A stretch of 50,252 nucleotides of DNA, from assembly GCA_002407925.1 (NCBI GenBank), contig DHPN01000009.1, positions 75,674 to 125,925 on the forward strand. The letters are read 5' to 3'. Positions within the stretch are counted from its first letter, which is position 1. Each line of letters begins with the position of its first letter. The notes beneath the pieces are model-generated. The model was not told where the DNA came from and searched no databases. It saw only the letters and a list, made by a program, of their open reading frames with translations. Shown piece by piece: positions 32,102-40,352 of the stretch. The stretch comes from Atopobiaceae bacterium UBA5363 (GTDB lineage Bacteria > Actinomycetota > Coriobacteriia > Coriobacteriales > Atopobiaceae). Made by a program: the position numbers and the translations under genes.

Positions 32102-33804
32102 TAGCAGCGCTTGTAGAGACTGACTACGGTCTCAGCGATGCGTATGCCATCGGCCGCTGCGGACATGATGCCGCCTGCATAGCCGGCTCCCTCTCCCGTC
32201 GGCCAGATTCCTCGACAGGAAATCGACTGCATATCATGACCTCGCACGACGCGCACCGGCGAGCTTGAGCGCGTTTCGACGCCGGTCAGCACCGCATCAG
32301 GAGAGGCGAAGCCATGCAAGCGCCGGTCCATGAGAGGAAGGGCGGCACGAAGCGTCTCAACAATGTAGTCGGGAAGGCAAGAATCAATCGATCCCCAGAC
32401 GACGCCTCGCGGATAGGTGGGCTTTACATTTCCAGCACGCGTCGAGGGAACATTGTCAAGGAAGTCACCGACAAGCTGCGCCGGAGCAGCATATGTGCCG
32501 TTCCCCGCGCTAAAGGCCACATGCTCGCAGCTTCGTTGCAGGTCTATTCCCTCAAGGACGTCTTCTCCCGGGAGGTCGTCTGGGTAGACGTTTGCAAGCA
32601 GCCCAGAGTTTGCATTCGTGCCATTGCGCGCAGCCAAGCTCATGCCATTGGTGACGACACCGCCAGGCTCGCTTGCTGCTGCCACCACATAGCCCCCGGG
32701 GCACATGCAGAAGGTGAAGGCGCTTCTGCCGCCGACGATTGGCAAGGACTTTGGCAGGTGAGCGACGAGCTTATAGGGAGCTGCTCCCAAAGCTGGATGC
32801 CCTGCATAGGCTCCGTAGAGGGCTCGATCGATGTCAGATTGCAGGTGCTCGATACGGACGCCCATGGCAAAGGTTTTGCGTTGCATGCAGATCCCCTTGT
32901 CCCGCAGCAGACAGAACACGTCACGTGCAGAGTGCCCGCAGGCTAAGATCACCGCTGAGGCAGGCATGGACTCTTGGACAGCCTCTCCCGAGTCCGTACG
33001 GCTTGTAGCTACAATTCCAACAACATGGCGCTCCTCTTCCTGCCCTTCGAGGATGAGGTCCGTCATACGGCAGCGGAAGCGCACCTCCCCGTCGAGCTCT
33101 TCTATCCGTTGTATTAGCCTCGTCACGACCGTTGGCAATATGTCGCTGCCAACATGGGGCTTTGCGTCCCACAGTATGTCAGCGGGAGCGCCAGCTTTGA
33201 CAAAGGTTGAAAGAATGAGCCGATGAGCTGGGCTTTTGGTGCCGGTGTTGAGTTTTCCGTCGGAGAAGGTGCCAGCGCCCCCGAGACCGAACTGAATGTT
33301 TGACTCCGGGTCGAGGGGGCCGCCTGCATCAAAGGCCGTCACGGTGTTCGTGCGCCTCGTTGCGTCGTCTCCTCGCTCTATAAGCAATGGCCTAAGGCCT
33401 GCCTCTGCGAGAGCAAGAGTGCAGAAGATTCCCGCGCAGCCGGCTCCCACAACGATGGGCCGCCCCCTCCGTTGAAGCGCTGAGCGAGAAAGTTGGCTCG
33501 GCCATGTATAGGGTCGCTCCTCCACAAAGCGGAAGTTTGTGTCTCCGTGGTGGCGGGCAAGGCTTGTGAGAAGCTTCTGCTCTGCTTCTGGGCCACCCTT
33601 CAGGGTGAAGCGAAGGGTGAAGGCGATATGAATGTCGCTGCGCCTGCGTGCGTCGATCGAACGGTGGCGTATTTCGAGAGATGCTAGCTCGCGAGCTCCT
33701 ATGTGGAGCTTCCGCAGCAAGGCATCGCGACAAGCGCCCTTCTCTGTCGCATGAGTACTATCAAGCTCCTTGAGCTGTATGCGAATGCCGGATGCCTCGA
33801 TCAT
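32101..33804 (-). CDS. FAD-dependent oxidoreductase, COG2509-like
   Basis: A 567-residue flavoprotein of the uncharacterised FAD dehydrogenase group. An N-terminal domain of about 110 residues (RNA-binding-like fold in relatives) precedes the Rossmann P-loop RPIVVGAGCAGIFC (near residue 120). FGLGGAGTFSDGKLNT is the family's hallmark. The LACGHSARDVF block and the C-terminal GEGAGYAGGIMSAA FAD-binding motif are present. ACTCG places the ATG at 33804 over the upstream stop (ATGA), with GGAGG seven bases before. It follows the BaiN-like gene in the same operon. Electron acceptor and substrate are unknown. Confidence 0.88.
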   Translation of the reverse strand: MIEASGIRIQLKELDSTHATEKGACRDALLRKLHIGARELASLEIRHRSIDARRRSDIHIAFTLRFTLKGGPEAEQKLLTSLARHHGDTNFRFVEERPYTWPSQLSRSALQRRGRPIVVGAGCAGIFCTLALAEAGLRPLLIERGDDATRRTNTVTAFDAGGPLDPESNIQFGLGGAGTFSDGKLNTGTKSPAHRLILSTFVKAGAPADILWDAKPHVGSDILPTVVTRLIQRIEELDGEVRFRCRMTDLILEGQEEERHVVGIVATSRTDSGEAVQESMPASAVILACGHSARDVFCLLRDKGICMQRKTFAMGVRIEHLQSDIDRALYGAYAGHPALGAAPYKLVAHLPKSLPIVGGRSAFTFCMCPGGYVVAAASEPGGVVTNGMSLAARNGTNANSGLLANVYPDDLPGEDVLEGIDLQRSCEHVAFSAGNGTYAAPAQLVGDFLDNVPSTRAGNVKPTYPRGVVWGSIDSCLPDYIVETLRAALPLMDRRLHGFASPDAVLTGVETRSSSPVRVVRGHDMQSISCRGIWPTGEGAGYAGGIMSAAADGIRIAETVVSLYKRC

Positions 33805-35090
33805 CGAGTTGCCTCCGCAGCTTCCGCGGCTGCTTTGCCGGCAATCAGACCGCTTTTCCAAGCCCATGACAGATTGAAGCCGCCACAGTCTCCGTCTATG
33901 TCCATAGCTTCACCGCAGGCGAAAAGGCTTGGATGCTGCAGACTTTCCAACGTTGTCGGATTGAATTGATCTACCATAAGGCCCCCGCGCGTGACTTGGG
34001 CAAGCTCAGGATGAGCTATGCCTGTTACACAATATGGTAGTCCCTTAACTAGGCTGAGCATAAAATCAGTGTCAGTTGTTTGTTGATCGGCCCCTTGGAG
34101 GGCGCTAGGCTGCCAAGGCCTTGGCAGCTTCCATCGCGCGCGAGCTAAGCGTACAAGCTGAGAGGCAATTTGAGGATCCAGCAGGCCGTCGAAAGCGTCA
34201 TCCTCAAAATGCCCACTATCGCGCGGATCAACTATGCCTCGAATTTCAGCCACTGAGTAGCCTGGGAGCAGATCGAGCGCGATGACATCTCCTGGCGAGA
34301 CGCGACGAGAAAGATCAAAGGCGACGATGCCAGAAAGGCCATAGTCTCGCAGCAAGACTTCTCCTCGCTCATAGGCCTGGAGGGATTTCGCCCGATATGC
34401 CGATGCCGCAACATGTGCCCGTCTTCCGTTGAGGGAGCTGAGAGGGGAGGTTTCGCAGGCAAGGGGGGCAAGCACAGGACTTTCAGCACGCACGTTGAGG
34501 TGAAGGGATGCGGCGAGCGTGGTGACGCAGCCCCCGCCGACAGATAGCACGACAGCCCGCGTCATGAGGGAGGAGCCAGAGCCCCACTGAACCCTATATC
34601 CCTGCGGAAAAGTCTCTATTTCGCTGACTGTGCGATTTGGGGCCAATATGACATGAGCTTTCCTTGCGCGTCTGAGCAGTACACTTCTGACGCTTGCCGC
34701 CTGCCGCGAGACAGGATAGAGGCGGTCGTCTTCCAAGCACCAGCGCATGCCACAATCTCGGAAAAATTTGAGGATGTCATCGAGCCAGCTGCTGCTGACA
34801 GCTGCCTTTACGAAGCGAGGATTGTTATAGTGCTTAGGATCAAGTGAGACGTTGGTAAAATTGCAGCGCCCATTGCCTGTTGCAAGGATCGTGGAGCCAC
34901 AGCGCAAGTTGCGCTCTAATGCTACGACTGAGGCTCCTGACTCAGCAGCCGTAATGGCACAGACAAGGCCTGCCGCTCCGCCTCCGACGACGCAGACGTC
35001 ACATGCTACAGGCACCCGTATCTCTTGGGCGGCCAAAGCGAGGCGAGCGCGCTGGTCCGATCGGGAAAGATGCCGTTTGCCATAAGCCAT
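33801..35090 (-). CDS. NAD(P)/FAD-dependent oxidoreductase, HI0933/BaiN-like
   Basis: A 429-residue flavoprotein. An N-terminal dinucleotide fold (CVVGGGAAGLVCAI) starts after a basic leader of about 25 residues. The family signature ATGNGRCNFTN lies near residue 70, and GEAMDIDGDCGGFNLSWAWKSG near the C-terminus is the second FAD contact. BaiN of Clostridium scindens reduces bile-acid intermediates, but most members have no known substrate. Its stop overlaps the next flavoprotein start by four bases, and four bases separate its start from the mrp stop. Confidence 0.9.
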   Translation of the reverse strand: MAYGKRHLSRSDQRARLALAAQEIRVPVACDVCVVGGGAAGLVCAITAAESGASVVALERNLRCGSTILATGNGRCNFTNVSLDPKHYNNPRFVKAAVSSSWLDDILKFFRDCGMRWCLEDDRLYPVSRQAASVRSVLLRRARKAHVILAPNRTVSEIETFPQGYRVQWGSGSSLMTRAVVLSVGGGCVTTLAASLHLNVRAESPVLAPLACETSPLSSLNGRRAHVAASAYRAKSLQAYERGEVLLRDYGLSGIVAFDLSRRVSPGDVIALDLLPGYSVAEIRGIVDPRDSGHFEDDAFDGLLDPQIASQLVRLARARWKLPRPWQPSALQGADQQTTDTDFMLSLVKGLPYCVTGIAHPELAQVTRGGLMVDQFNPTTLESLQHPSLFACGEAMDIDGDCGGFNLSWAWKSGLIAGKAAAEAAEATR

Positions 35091-35093
35091 GGG

Positions 35094-35966
35094 CTAGGAG
35101 CTCTTCGTGGCATCGCTTGCGGCGCACGTCTCAATGATGCAATCCACGGCTGCGGACAGCAGGCCTTTTGGGGCGGCATCTTCGATCGTCCCTGCGTCGC
35201 AGGAGGCTGCAAGCGCCGGATCGATGGGAAGTTCCCCCAATGCCTCGACACCAGCTTGGTGTGCGGCTTTCGTAAGCTGGCTTGGCCCAAAAGGCTCGAT
35301 GCGCCGTCCGCAGTCGGGGCAGACGAGGTAGCTCATGTTTTCTATGAGGCCATATACAGGAACTTTCATCTGCTGCGCCATGTTGACAGCTTTGGTGACG
35401 ACCATTTGCACAAGGTCTTGTGGTGAAGTCACAATTACGATTCCGTCAAGAGGTATCTGCTGAAAGACCGTAAGCGCAACATCTCCTGTCCCTGGCGGCA
35501 TGTCGATCAGGAGGTAATCAACATCGCCCCATTCGACTTCCTCCCAGAATTGCCTGAGCACGCCCATGAGGATCGGCCCACGCCATAGCACCGGGTCGGT
35601 CTCATGCTCCAGCACGAGGTTGGTGGATACAATTTTGATGCCATGAGCAGATGGTGCAGGTATCATCATCTCGCGTTGGGGATCTACCACGATACGCGCA
35701 CCTGACAAGCCGAACATCTTCGGAATGGAAGGTCCAGTTATATCCGCATCGAGTATGGCAACCTTAGTTTTGCGAGCAGAAAGCTCACAAGCCAGAAGAC
35801 CGCAGACCAATGACTTTCCGACACCGCCCTTGCCTGACACCACACCAATCACGTGCTTGATGTGAGAAAATGCATTTTGGTTGAATTTGTCAGGCCCATG
35901 GTGAAAGGTCTGCTCCACTTCTTTTCTGAGCTTCTCGTCTTCGCTGGGTGTTTGTGAGTTAGTCAT
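35094..35966 (-). CDS. Mrp/NBP35-family P-loop ATPase, Fe-S cluster carrier
   Basis: A 290-residue P-loop ATPase. The deviant Walker A GKGGVGKS lies near residues 45-52, followed by the switch region ILDADITGPSIPKMFG and VDYLLIDMPPGTGDVAL. The family's cluster-binding Cys pair is CPDC in the YLVCPDCGRR segment. It should hand Fe-S clusters to target proteins, which suits the Fe-S-rich hydrogenase and flavoproteins of this organism. GAGAGG lies six bases ahead of the ATG at 35966; a TTG at 35993 is less likely. It is upstream of the two flavoprotein genes in one transcription unit. Confidence 0.92.
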   Translation of the reverse strand: MTNSQTPSEDEKLRKEVEQTFHHGPDKFNQNAFSHIKHVIGVVSGKGGVGKSLVCGLLACELSARKTKVAILDADITGPSIPKMFGLSGARIVVDPQREMMIPAPSAHGIKIVSTNLVLEHETDPVLWRGPILMGVLRQFWEEVEWGDVDYLLIDMPPGTGDVALTVFQQIPLDGIVIVTSPQDLVQMVVTKAVNMAQQMKVPVYGLIENMSYLVCPDCGRRIEPFGPSQLTKAAHQAGVEALGELPIDPALAASCDAGTIEDAAPKGLLSAAVDCIIETCAASDATKSS

Positions 35967-36057
35967 TCCCATCCTCTCGTAAGAGTTCTCCAAAAACCGC
36001 TCATCTTGCTGTATGGTACCCCGTCTTGCTTTGGCTTGCGTAAGGATGAGGATTGGA

Positions 36058-36074
36058 GCCTCATACCCTGAGGC
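36058..36074. terminator. short hairpin over the LTA-synthase-like stop codon
   Basis: GCCTCA, a five-base loop, TGAGGC: perfect stem overlapping the minus-strand stop codon. No T-run, so termination here is doubtful. Confidence 0.25.
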
Positions 36075-38268
36075 CGAAACTGCGGTAGAAAACCATTTGA
36101 AGCTCCTTCACGCCGCTTGCGGCGTCCGCATCAGAGTCGTCGCCCATTTGGTGCCAGCTTCCATCAAGCCCGCGGTAGCCATAAAGATTGAGCTGTGAAT
36201 ACAGCGTTGCAGCACCGAGCGTAGCCTTCTGGTGGTCGGTGAGCGGCGATCCGATGGCTGCAAGGGCATGAGCGGCTAGGTCCGAGGCGCTTGCGTCAAG
36301 CTGGGTACCATCTTGGTCATTTGCTGCCACGTCGTAGTTGGCCCAGACTACATAGTCACTTTGATAAAGGCGCTCTTCATGCGTGGTGGTGTCTTCGTTG
36401 CTTTCCAAAGCGTCATTGAGGGTATGCGTGAAATAGGGCTGATGGTCACCAAAGAAGACAAGCAAGACGGGACGCTGAAGCTGCTTGAGCTCGCTCACGA
36501 ACGTCTCGAGCTCTCGGTCAGACTCATCGATGCAGGTGAGATATTCGGCGATGGAAGCGCTTGTTTTGTCATCGACGAGGCCCGTTGCAGCTGACAGGTA
36601 ACTTGAGAGTGTGCTCTGGTCCACGTCGCCTTGGTTGTAATCCCCATGGTTTTGCATCGTCACGTCAAAGATGAACTGCGGCTCCTCATTGGTGGAGAGT
36701 TGCTCGATAATTGCATCATAGGTAGCTGAATCTGCGGTGGCATTGTGAATTTGCTGCGCCCCTGAGAAGCTGTCGATTGACAGGAAGTTCTGGAAGCCCA
36801 TTTCTTTGTAGACCCGATCGCGGTCCCAATTGCTCGCGAGGTTAGGGTGCATAGCGGTGGTTTGATACCCTGCAGCGGCCAGCTGACGCGGCAGGGTATC
36901 AATTCCCGAGAAGTCATAGAGGGTGTAGGGATATTTTCCATATCCGATGAAGGCCATCGACTCCCCACAGAGGAACTCAAACTCGGTATTGCAGGTTCCC
37001 CCTCCATTGAAAGACACAGCCAATTTGCCGCGAAAAAGGGCATCTGACAGGCCATTGTTGAAGAAGGTCGGTCCGCTGTACGAATCAAGTCCACCGAAGT
37101 ATGACAGGTCGGTAAACGTCTCGTTCATTACGACGATGATGGAAGGCTTGGTTTGGCTCCATTGACTCTGTGCCTCTTCAGCCTTTGTCGAGTCAACGCT
37201 TTGCTCATAGCGAGCTATAAGATCTTGCTGCGCTTCCTCTGCGGCCTCATCGCTATAGCCCTCTGGCTCCTCAATGGGGAGGCCCTGGGCCTCAGCGATG
37301 AAGGAGGGCAGAAGGCCTTCTTGTTGGTGTGTAAGAACCTGCTGGTCAGGCCAATAGTTTATGTCAATGCCTAAATCCCTCTCGTAGTTTGGCACCACGA
37401 TGCCGCATAGGAGGGCAGCGAGTGCGGCTATGCCCAAGAGAAGGCTTGAGCGCCTGTGCTGTGACGTCAGATTGTGCTGTGTGGCTGGCTTCTCTTCCTG
37501 CGAGGGTCCGTACAATAAGGCACAGATTGCACCGCCGGCTGTCGCCCAACTGATGCCGTCGAGCATAGTGTCGCCAAGATGGTATTCGTAACCCCCGCTT
37601 ACCGCCATCGCCGTCTTTAATGCAAAGAGGTCTCCGGTGGACAAGACGGAACCCTTGAAATCAAGCACAAATGCTTGAATGATGCCAATCGTGCAAAAGA
37701 GGCCAACGCCAGCCGCCGGTCCTACCCCGTGGCCGGCACTGAGAAAGTAAAGCACAGTGAGGCTAAGCAGTACCAGCGCATATTCAATCAACAGTGCATG
37801 AAGGTCAACAGAGGGGAAGGCTGCATTCCAGGAGACTTCAAGGGAGATAGTTGCTGTCGCTGCGGCTGCGGCAATCGCGACGACACGTAGCAAGCGCAGC
37901 CCTCCCTTTCGGAGGGAGCTTACTGTGGCTGCAACAAAACACCGTCTCCATAAGCTCAACATGCCTCCAGCCACTATAGTTGCTGTGCATATGAGGCAGG
38001 AGATGATGCCCCCTTCATAGCTCCATAGACATGTCCATATGCCAAGCACGGCTGCGACCGTTGCATAGGCACGCGACCAGTTGGCGTCGCTGCGATAGGG
38101 AGGCTGCTTCTTTCCTCGCACCAGGTGGCGCATCTTGGTGGCAATAGCGATCAATGCTGCTGACGCAGTGAAGAAACAAACTGTCGGGAAAAAGGAAGGG
38201 AACATTGAGCGGCTCGACTGTAAGCTTGGCTTACTGATGTTGAAAGGTTGAACGTTGTCTTCCGTCAT
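36061..38268 (-). CDS. LTA-synthase-family (sulfatase-fold) membrane transferase
   Basis: A 735-residue protein. About seven hydrophobic segments occupy residues 25-290. The extracytoplasmic sulfatase-fold domain starts near 374 with IIVVMNETFTDLS (metal ligand E383). The likely nucleophile is T425 in GGGTCNTEFEFL, matching the LtaS GKTSD threonine, and the later metal site includes FFGDHQP. Family members transfer glycerol-phosphate from phosphatidylglycerol to build lipoteichoic acid or a similar polymer. There is no clear ribosome site near the ATG at 38268 (AGGCG at ten bases). It lies between the lysozyme and mrp genes. Confidence 0.87.
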   Translation of the reverse strand: MTEDNVQPFNISKPSLQSSRSMFPSFFPTVCFFTASAALIAIATKMRHLVRGKKQPPYRSDANWSRAYATVAAVLGIWTCLWSYEGGIISCLICTATIVAGGMLSLWRRCFVAATVSSLRKGGLRLLRVVAIAAAAATATISLEVSWNAAFPSVDLHALLIEYALVLLSLTVLYFLSAGHGVGPAAGVGLFCTIGIIQAFVLDFKGSVLSTGDLFALKTAMAVSGGYEYHLGDTMLDGISWATAGGAICALLYGPSQEEKPATQHNLTSQHRRSSLLLGIAALAALLCGIVVPNYERDLGIDINYWPDQQVLTHQQEGLLPSFIAEAQGLPIEEPEGYSDEAAEEAQQDLIARYEQSVDSTKAEEAQSQWSQTKPSIIVVMNETFTDLSYFGGLDSYSGPTFFNNGLSDALFRGKLAVSFNGGGTCNTEFEFLCGESMAFIGYGKYPYTLYDFSGIDTLPRQLAAAGYQTTAMHPNLASNWDRDRVYKEMGFQNFLSIDSFSGAQQIHNATADSATYDAIIEQLSTNEEPQFIFDVTMQNHGDYNQGDVDQSTLSSYLSAATGLVDDKTSASIAEYLTCIDESDRELETFVSELKQLQRPVLLVFFGDHQPYFTHTLNDALESNEDTTTHEERLYQSDYVVWANYDVAANDQDGTQLDASASDLAAHALAAIGSPLTDHQKATLGAATLYSQLNLYGYRGLDGSWHQMGDDSDADAASGVKELQMVFYRSFGLRV

Positions 38269-38312
38269 GCTAGCAGAACGCCTGAGCTGCTTTTTGTGGT
38301 AGGAGAAAAAAG

Positions 38313-39284
38313 CTAGTCGGCTGTGGCCTCCAAAGCAGGGGTTAGATCGATGTCAAGATCAACGTCACCGTCTATTCCATTGACGGACCCTGAGTTCGAA
38401 TACTGCCAAAGCGCAAAGCAGAGGCTACTTGACGGCACCTTCCCATAGTCGGCATACCAAAAGCCACGCGAAGCTAGCTGCTCGAGGTCATAGCCATCCA
38501 GCGCATTGCCGTTCCCATAGATCATAGCGCTGTAGCCGGCTTCTTCTATTTCCTCGCAAAAGGCCACGGCCACGGCCGTCCGCTCGGAGCTGCTGAGGGA
38601 GGAGATACGGTCGCTTCCCGTTCCCCCTGGCTCAAAGTCAAAGGCGATGGGATATGCAAGCTCATACCCCTTGATCGCCTCGAGGGTGAAGTCAGCCTCT
38701 TCGCGAGCCTCGTCCTCGTTGATGGCCTGGGAATAGAAGTAGGCGCCCACCATGAGGCCAGCGTTGGATGCACCGGAAAGGTTTTGCTCCGCATAGCTGT
38801 CACCACTGATATTGCCTTGGTCTGTCGAACGGTAGCCGACGCGCACAAAGGCGAACTGTACTCCTGAGGCGACTACCTGTGCCCAGTCGATTGTCCCTTG
38901 GTGCTGCGACACGTCGATGCCGGCTCGCGAGAGGCTCTTTCCGTCGGCGACGTAGGCAAGCAAACCATTTTCATCGTCCTGGAGCTGATTCCAATCATAA
39001 GGTGAGTTGTAGAGCTCATCTGAGTCGACTCCCGTCAAGGCAGATGAGTATGAGCCCTTCGCCTCCTTTGATGCAAGGGGGCCCCAGAGCAGCCAGGCAA
39101 CGAAGAGAGAGGCCAAAAGGACGCAGACGATGGCTCTTCTCAAGAAATGACGCCTACGGTTTCGGCTGCGCTTAGACTTTCGCGGCCGCTCGGCAGTACT
39201 GTAGCAGCGCGACTTGCCACGGGAGCGTGAGCTTTTCCGCCTTGCCGGCTTTGCCACGTCATGCCTTCTTGTTGTGCGTGTCAT
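38313..39284 (-). CDS. GH25 family lysozyme, membrane-anchored
   Basis: A 323-residue protein. A very basic cytoplasmic tail (residues 1-50, over 20 Arg/Lys) precedes one membrane segment (about 49-68), a short linker and a GH25 domain (about 121-315). The domain has GIDVSQHQGTIDW (D124) and the catalytic DFEP pair D216/E218, with FWYADYG and FALWQYSNSG further on. It should cleave the MurNAc-GlcNAc bond of peptidoglycan. AAGGAGG lies six bases ahead of the ATG. It is the first gene of a minus-strand group including the LTA-synthase-like gene, which suggests joint cell-envelope work. Confidence 0.92.
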   Translation of the reverse strand: MTRTTRRHDVAKPARRKSSRSRGKSRCYSTAERPRKSKRSRNRRRHFLRRAIVCVLLASLFVAWLLWGPLASKEAKGSYSSALTGVDSDELYNSPYDWNQLQDDENGLLAYVADGKSLSRAGIDVSQHQGTIDWAQVVASGVQFAFVRVGYRSTDQGNISGDSYAEQNLSGASNAGLMVGAYFYSQAINEDEAREEADFTLEAIKGYELAYPIAFDFEPGGTGSDRISSLSSSERTAVAVAFCEEIEEAGYSAMIYGNGNALDGYDLEQLASRGFWYADYGKVPSSSLCFALWQYSNSGSVNGIDGDVDLDIDLTPALEATAD

Positions 39285-39368
39285 CTCTGCCTCCTTATCG
39301 CCTCGCGCTCTCCACTAGTGTAATTCGTGCCAGATGCCAGAAGCATTTCGTCCTATGATCTTACGTAT

Positions 39369-39380
39369 AGATTAAAATCT
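39369..39380. promoter_or_regulatory. inverted repeat between lysozyme and ArsR-type genes
   Basis: AGATT-AA-AATCT, a 5-base inverted repeat in A/T-rich DNA in the 249-base divergent gap. Such sites are bound by ArsR-type dimers, but this one lies 154 bases from the start. The rest of the gap shows no gene. Confidence 0.25.
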
Positions 39381-39533
39381 GCGCTTGCGATGCGCGTCAG
39401 TCCGATGGACGACAGCGCAGAAAAAGCCGCACGTCGTGGCTTGGCTTCAAAAGAGGTTCAAATTCCCGGTTGCGATGGCGGATAGGATACAAGCAGTGGA
39501 TATGGCATACAAAAGGCGGAATGGAGCTACTCA

Positions 39534-39917
39534 ATGGCAGAGCGAAGGTCCCAAGTCAGCAGCGTTTCAAAACGACAGGAAGAAAGCCGTCTTGCCGCCT
39601 CAGAGGTGGCTGCTCTGCTCGATGACGATAATGTGATCTATCAGGCGACGCAAATCTTTGACGCCCTCGCAGACTATACGCGTTTCCAAATCCTTGGAGC
39701 CCTCTCGCTTTCTGACCATAGTGTTGGTGAGCTCAAAGATGTCTGTCATGTGTCTCAATCTGCAATTTCTCATCAACTCAGGCTCTTGCGTGATCGCGGC
39801 CTTGTAACGGCGCGTCGCGAAGGCCAGCGCTCAATTTATTCGCTTGGCGACGAGCATGTAGTAACACTGATTCGTGTCGGACTTGAGCATGCCGGACATA
39901 CCTTTAAGAAGGCATGA
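39534..39917 (+). CDS. ArsR-family transcriptional regulator
   Basis: A 127-residue winged-helix repressor-like protein. The first 30 residues are a polar leader. The domain starts with QIFDALADYTRFQILGAL, then the recognition helix VSQSAISHQLRLLRDRGLV, and a wing in ARREGQRSIYSL. The classic metal-binding ELCVCDL in the alpha-3 helix is here ELKDVCHVS with a single Cys, so a metal response of the ArsR type is not supported. GGAG is eight bases before the ATG. Glutaredoxin lies downstream after 165 bases; whether it is a target is open. Confidence 0.85.
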   Translation: MAERRSQVSSVSKRQEESRLAASEVAALLDDDNVIYQATQIFDALADYTRFQILGALSLSDHSVGELKDVCHVSQSAISHQLRLLRDRGLVTARREGQRSIYSLGDEHVVTLIRVGLEHAGHTFKKA

Positions 39918-40082
39918 ATTCGTAATTCGTCTGCACAGCGGCAAGCTGCTATCGTGCTATCTGCCTAGTCTGTCAAAAGATGCGGAGGGCATGAATTGAA
40001 GGTTGTGCAAACATCATCTTTGATGGAGGCCATGAAATCGGGTATACCAAGGACGGTTGACCAACGAAATAAGGAGGACGCC

Positions 40083-40352
40083 ATGTCCGAAACCTCTCAA
40101 CTTGAGCTTTACTATATGCCAACCTGCCCCTATTGTCGCAAGGTGCTTTCCTTTATGCGTGCAAATGATATCAATCTGCCGTTGCATGACATCACCACCG
40201 ATGCGTCTGCGGAGAGGCAGCTGGTGGATGTGGGTGGAAAGCGCCAGGTTCCCTGCTTGTTCATCAAGGGGGAAGCGCTCTATGAATCAGATGACATCAT
40301 TGAGTATCTCGGTGAGCATGTATGCGGAGCCCAAGATGCTAGTGAGACGTAA
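40083..40352 (+). CDS. glutaredoxin
   Basis: An 89-residue thioredoxin-fold protein with the dithiol site CPYC (C15, C18) in YYMPTCPYCRKVLSF. The cis-Pro region is KRQVPCLFI, and LYESDDIIEYL is the usual end of the fold. It would reduce disulfides or glutathione-like mixed disulfides; many anaerobes of this class lack glutathione, so the partner thiol is uncertain. AAGGAGG is well placed before the ATG at 40083. Glycerate kinase starts directly at its stop. Confidence 0.9.
   Translation: MSETSQLELYYMPTCPYCRKVLSFMRANDINLPLHDITTDASAERQLVDVGGKRQVPCLFIKGEALYESDDIIEYLGEHVCGAQDASET

Noticed and set aside
39460..39500. GAGGTTCAAATTCCCGG, resembling the T-arm of a tRNA.
   Set aside because: The flanking bases do not pair to form the T-stem or an acceptor stem, and no anticodon arm is present.
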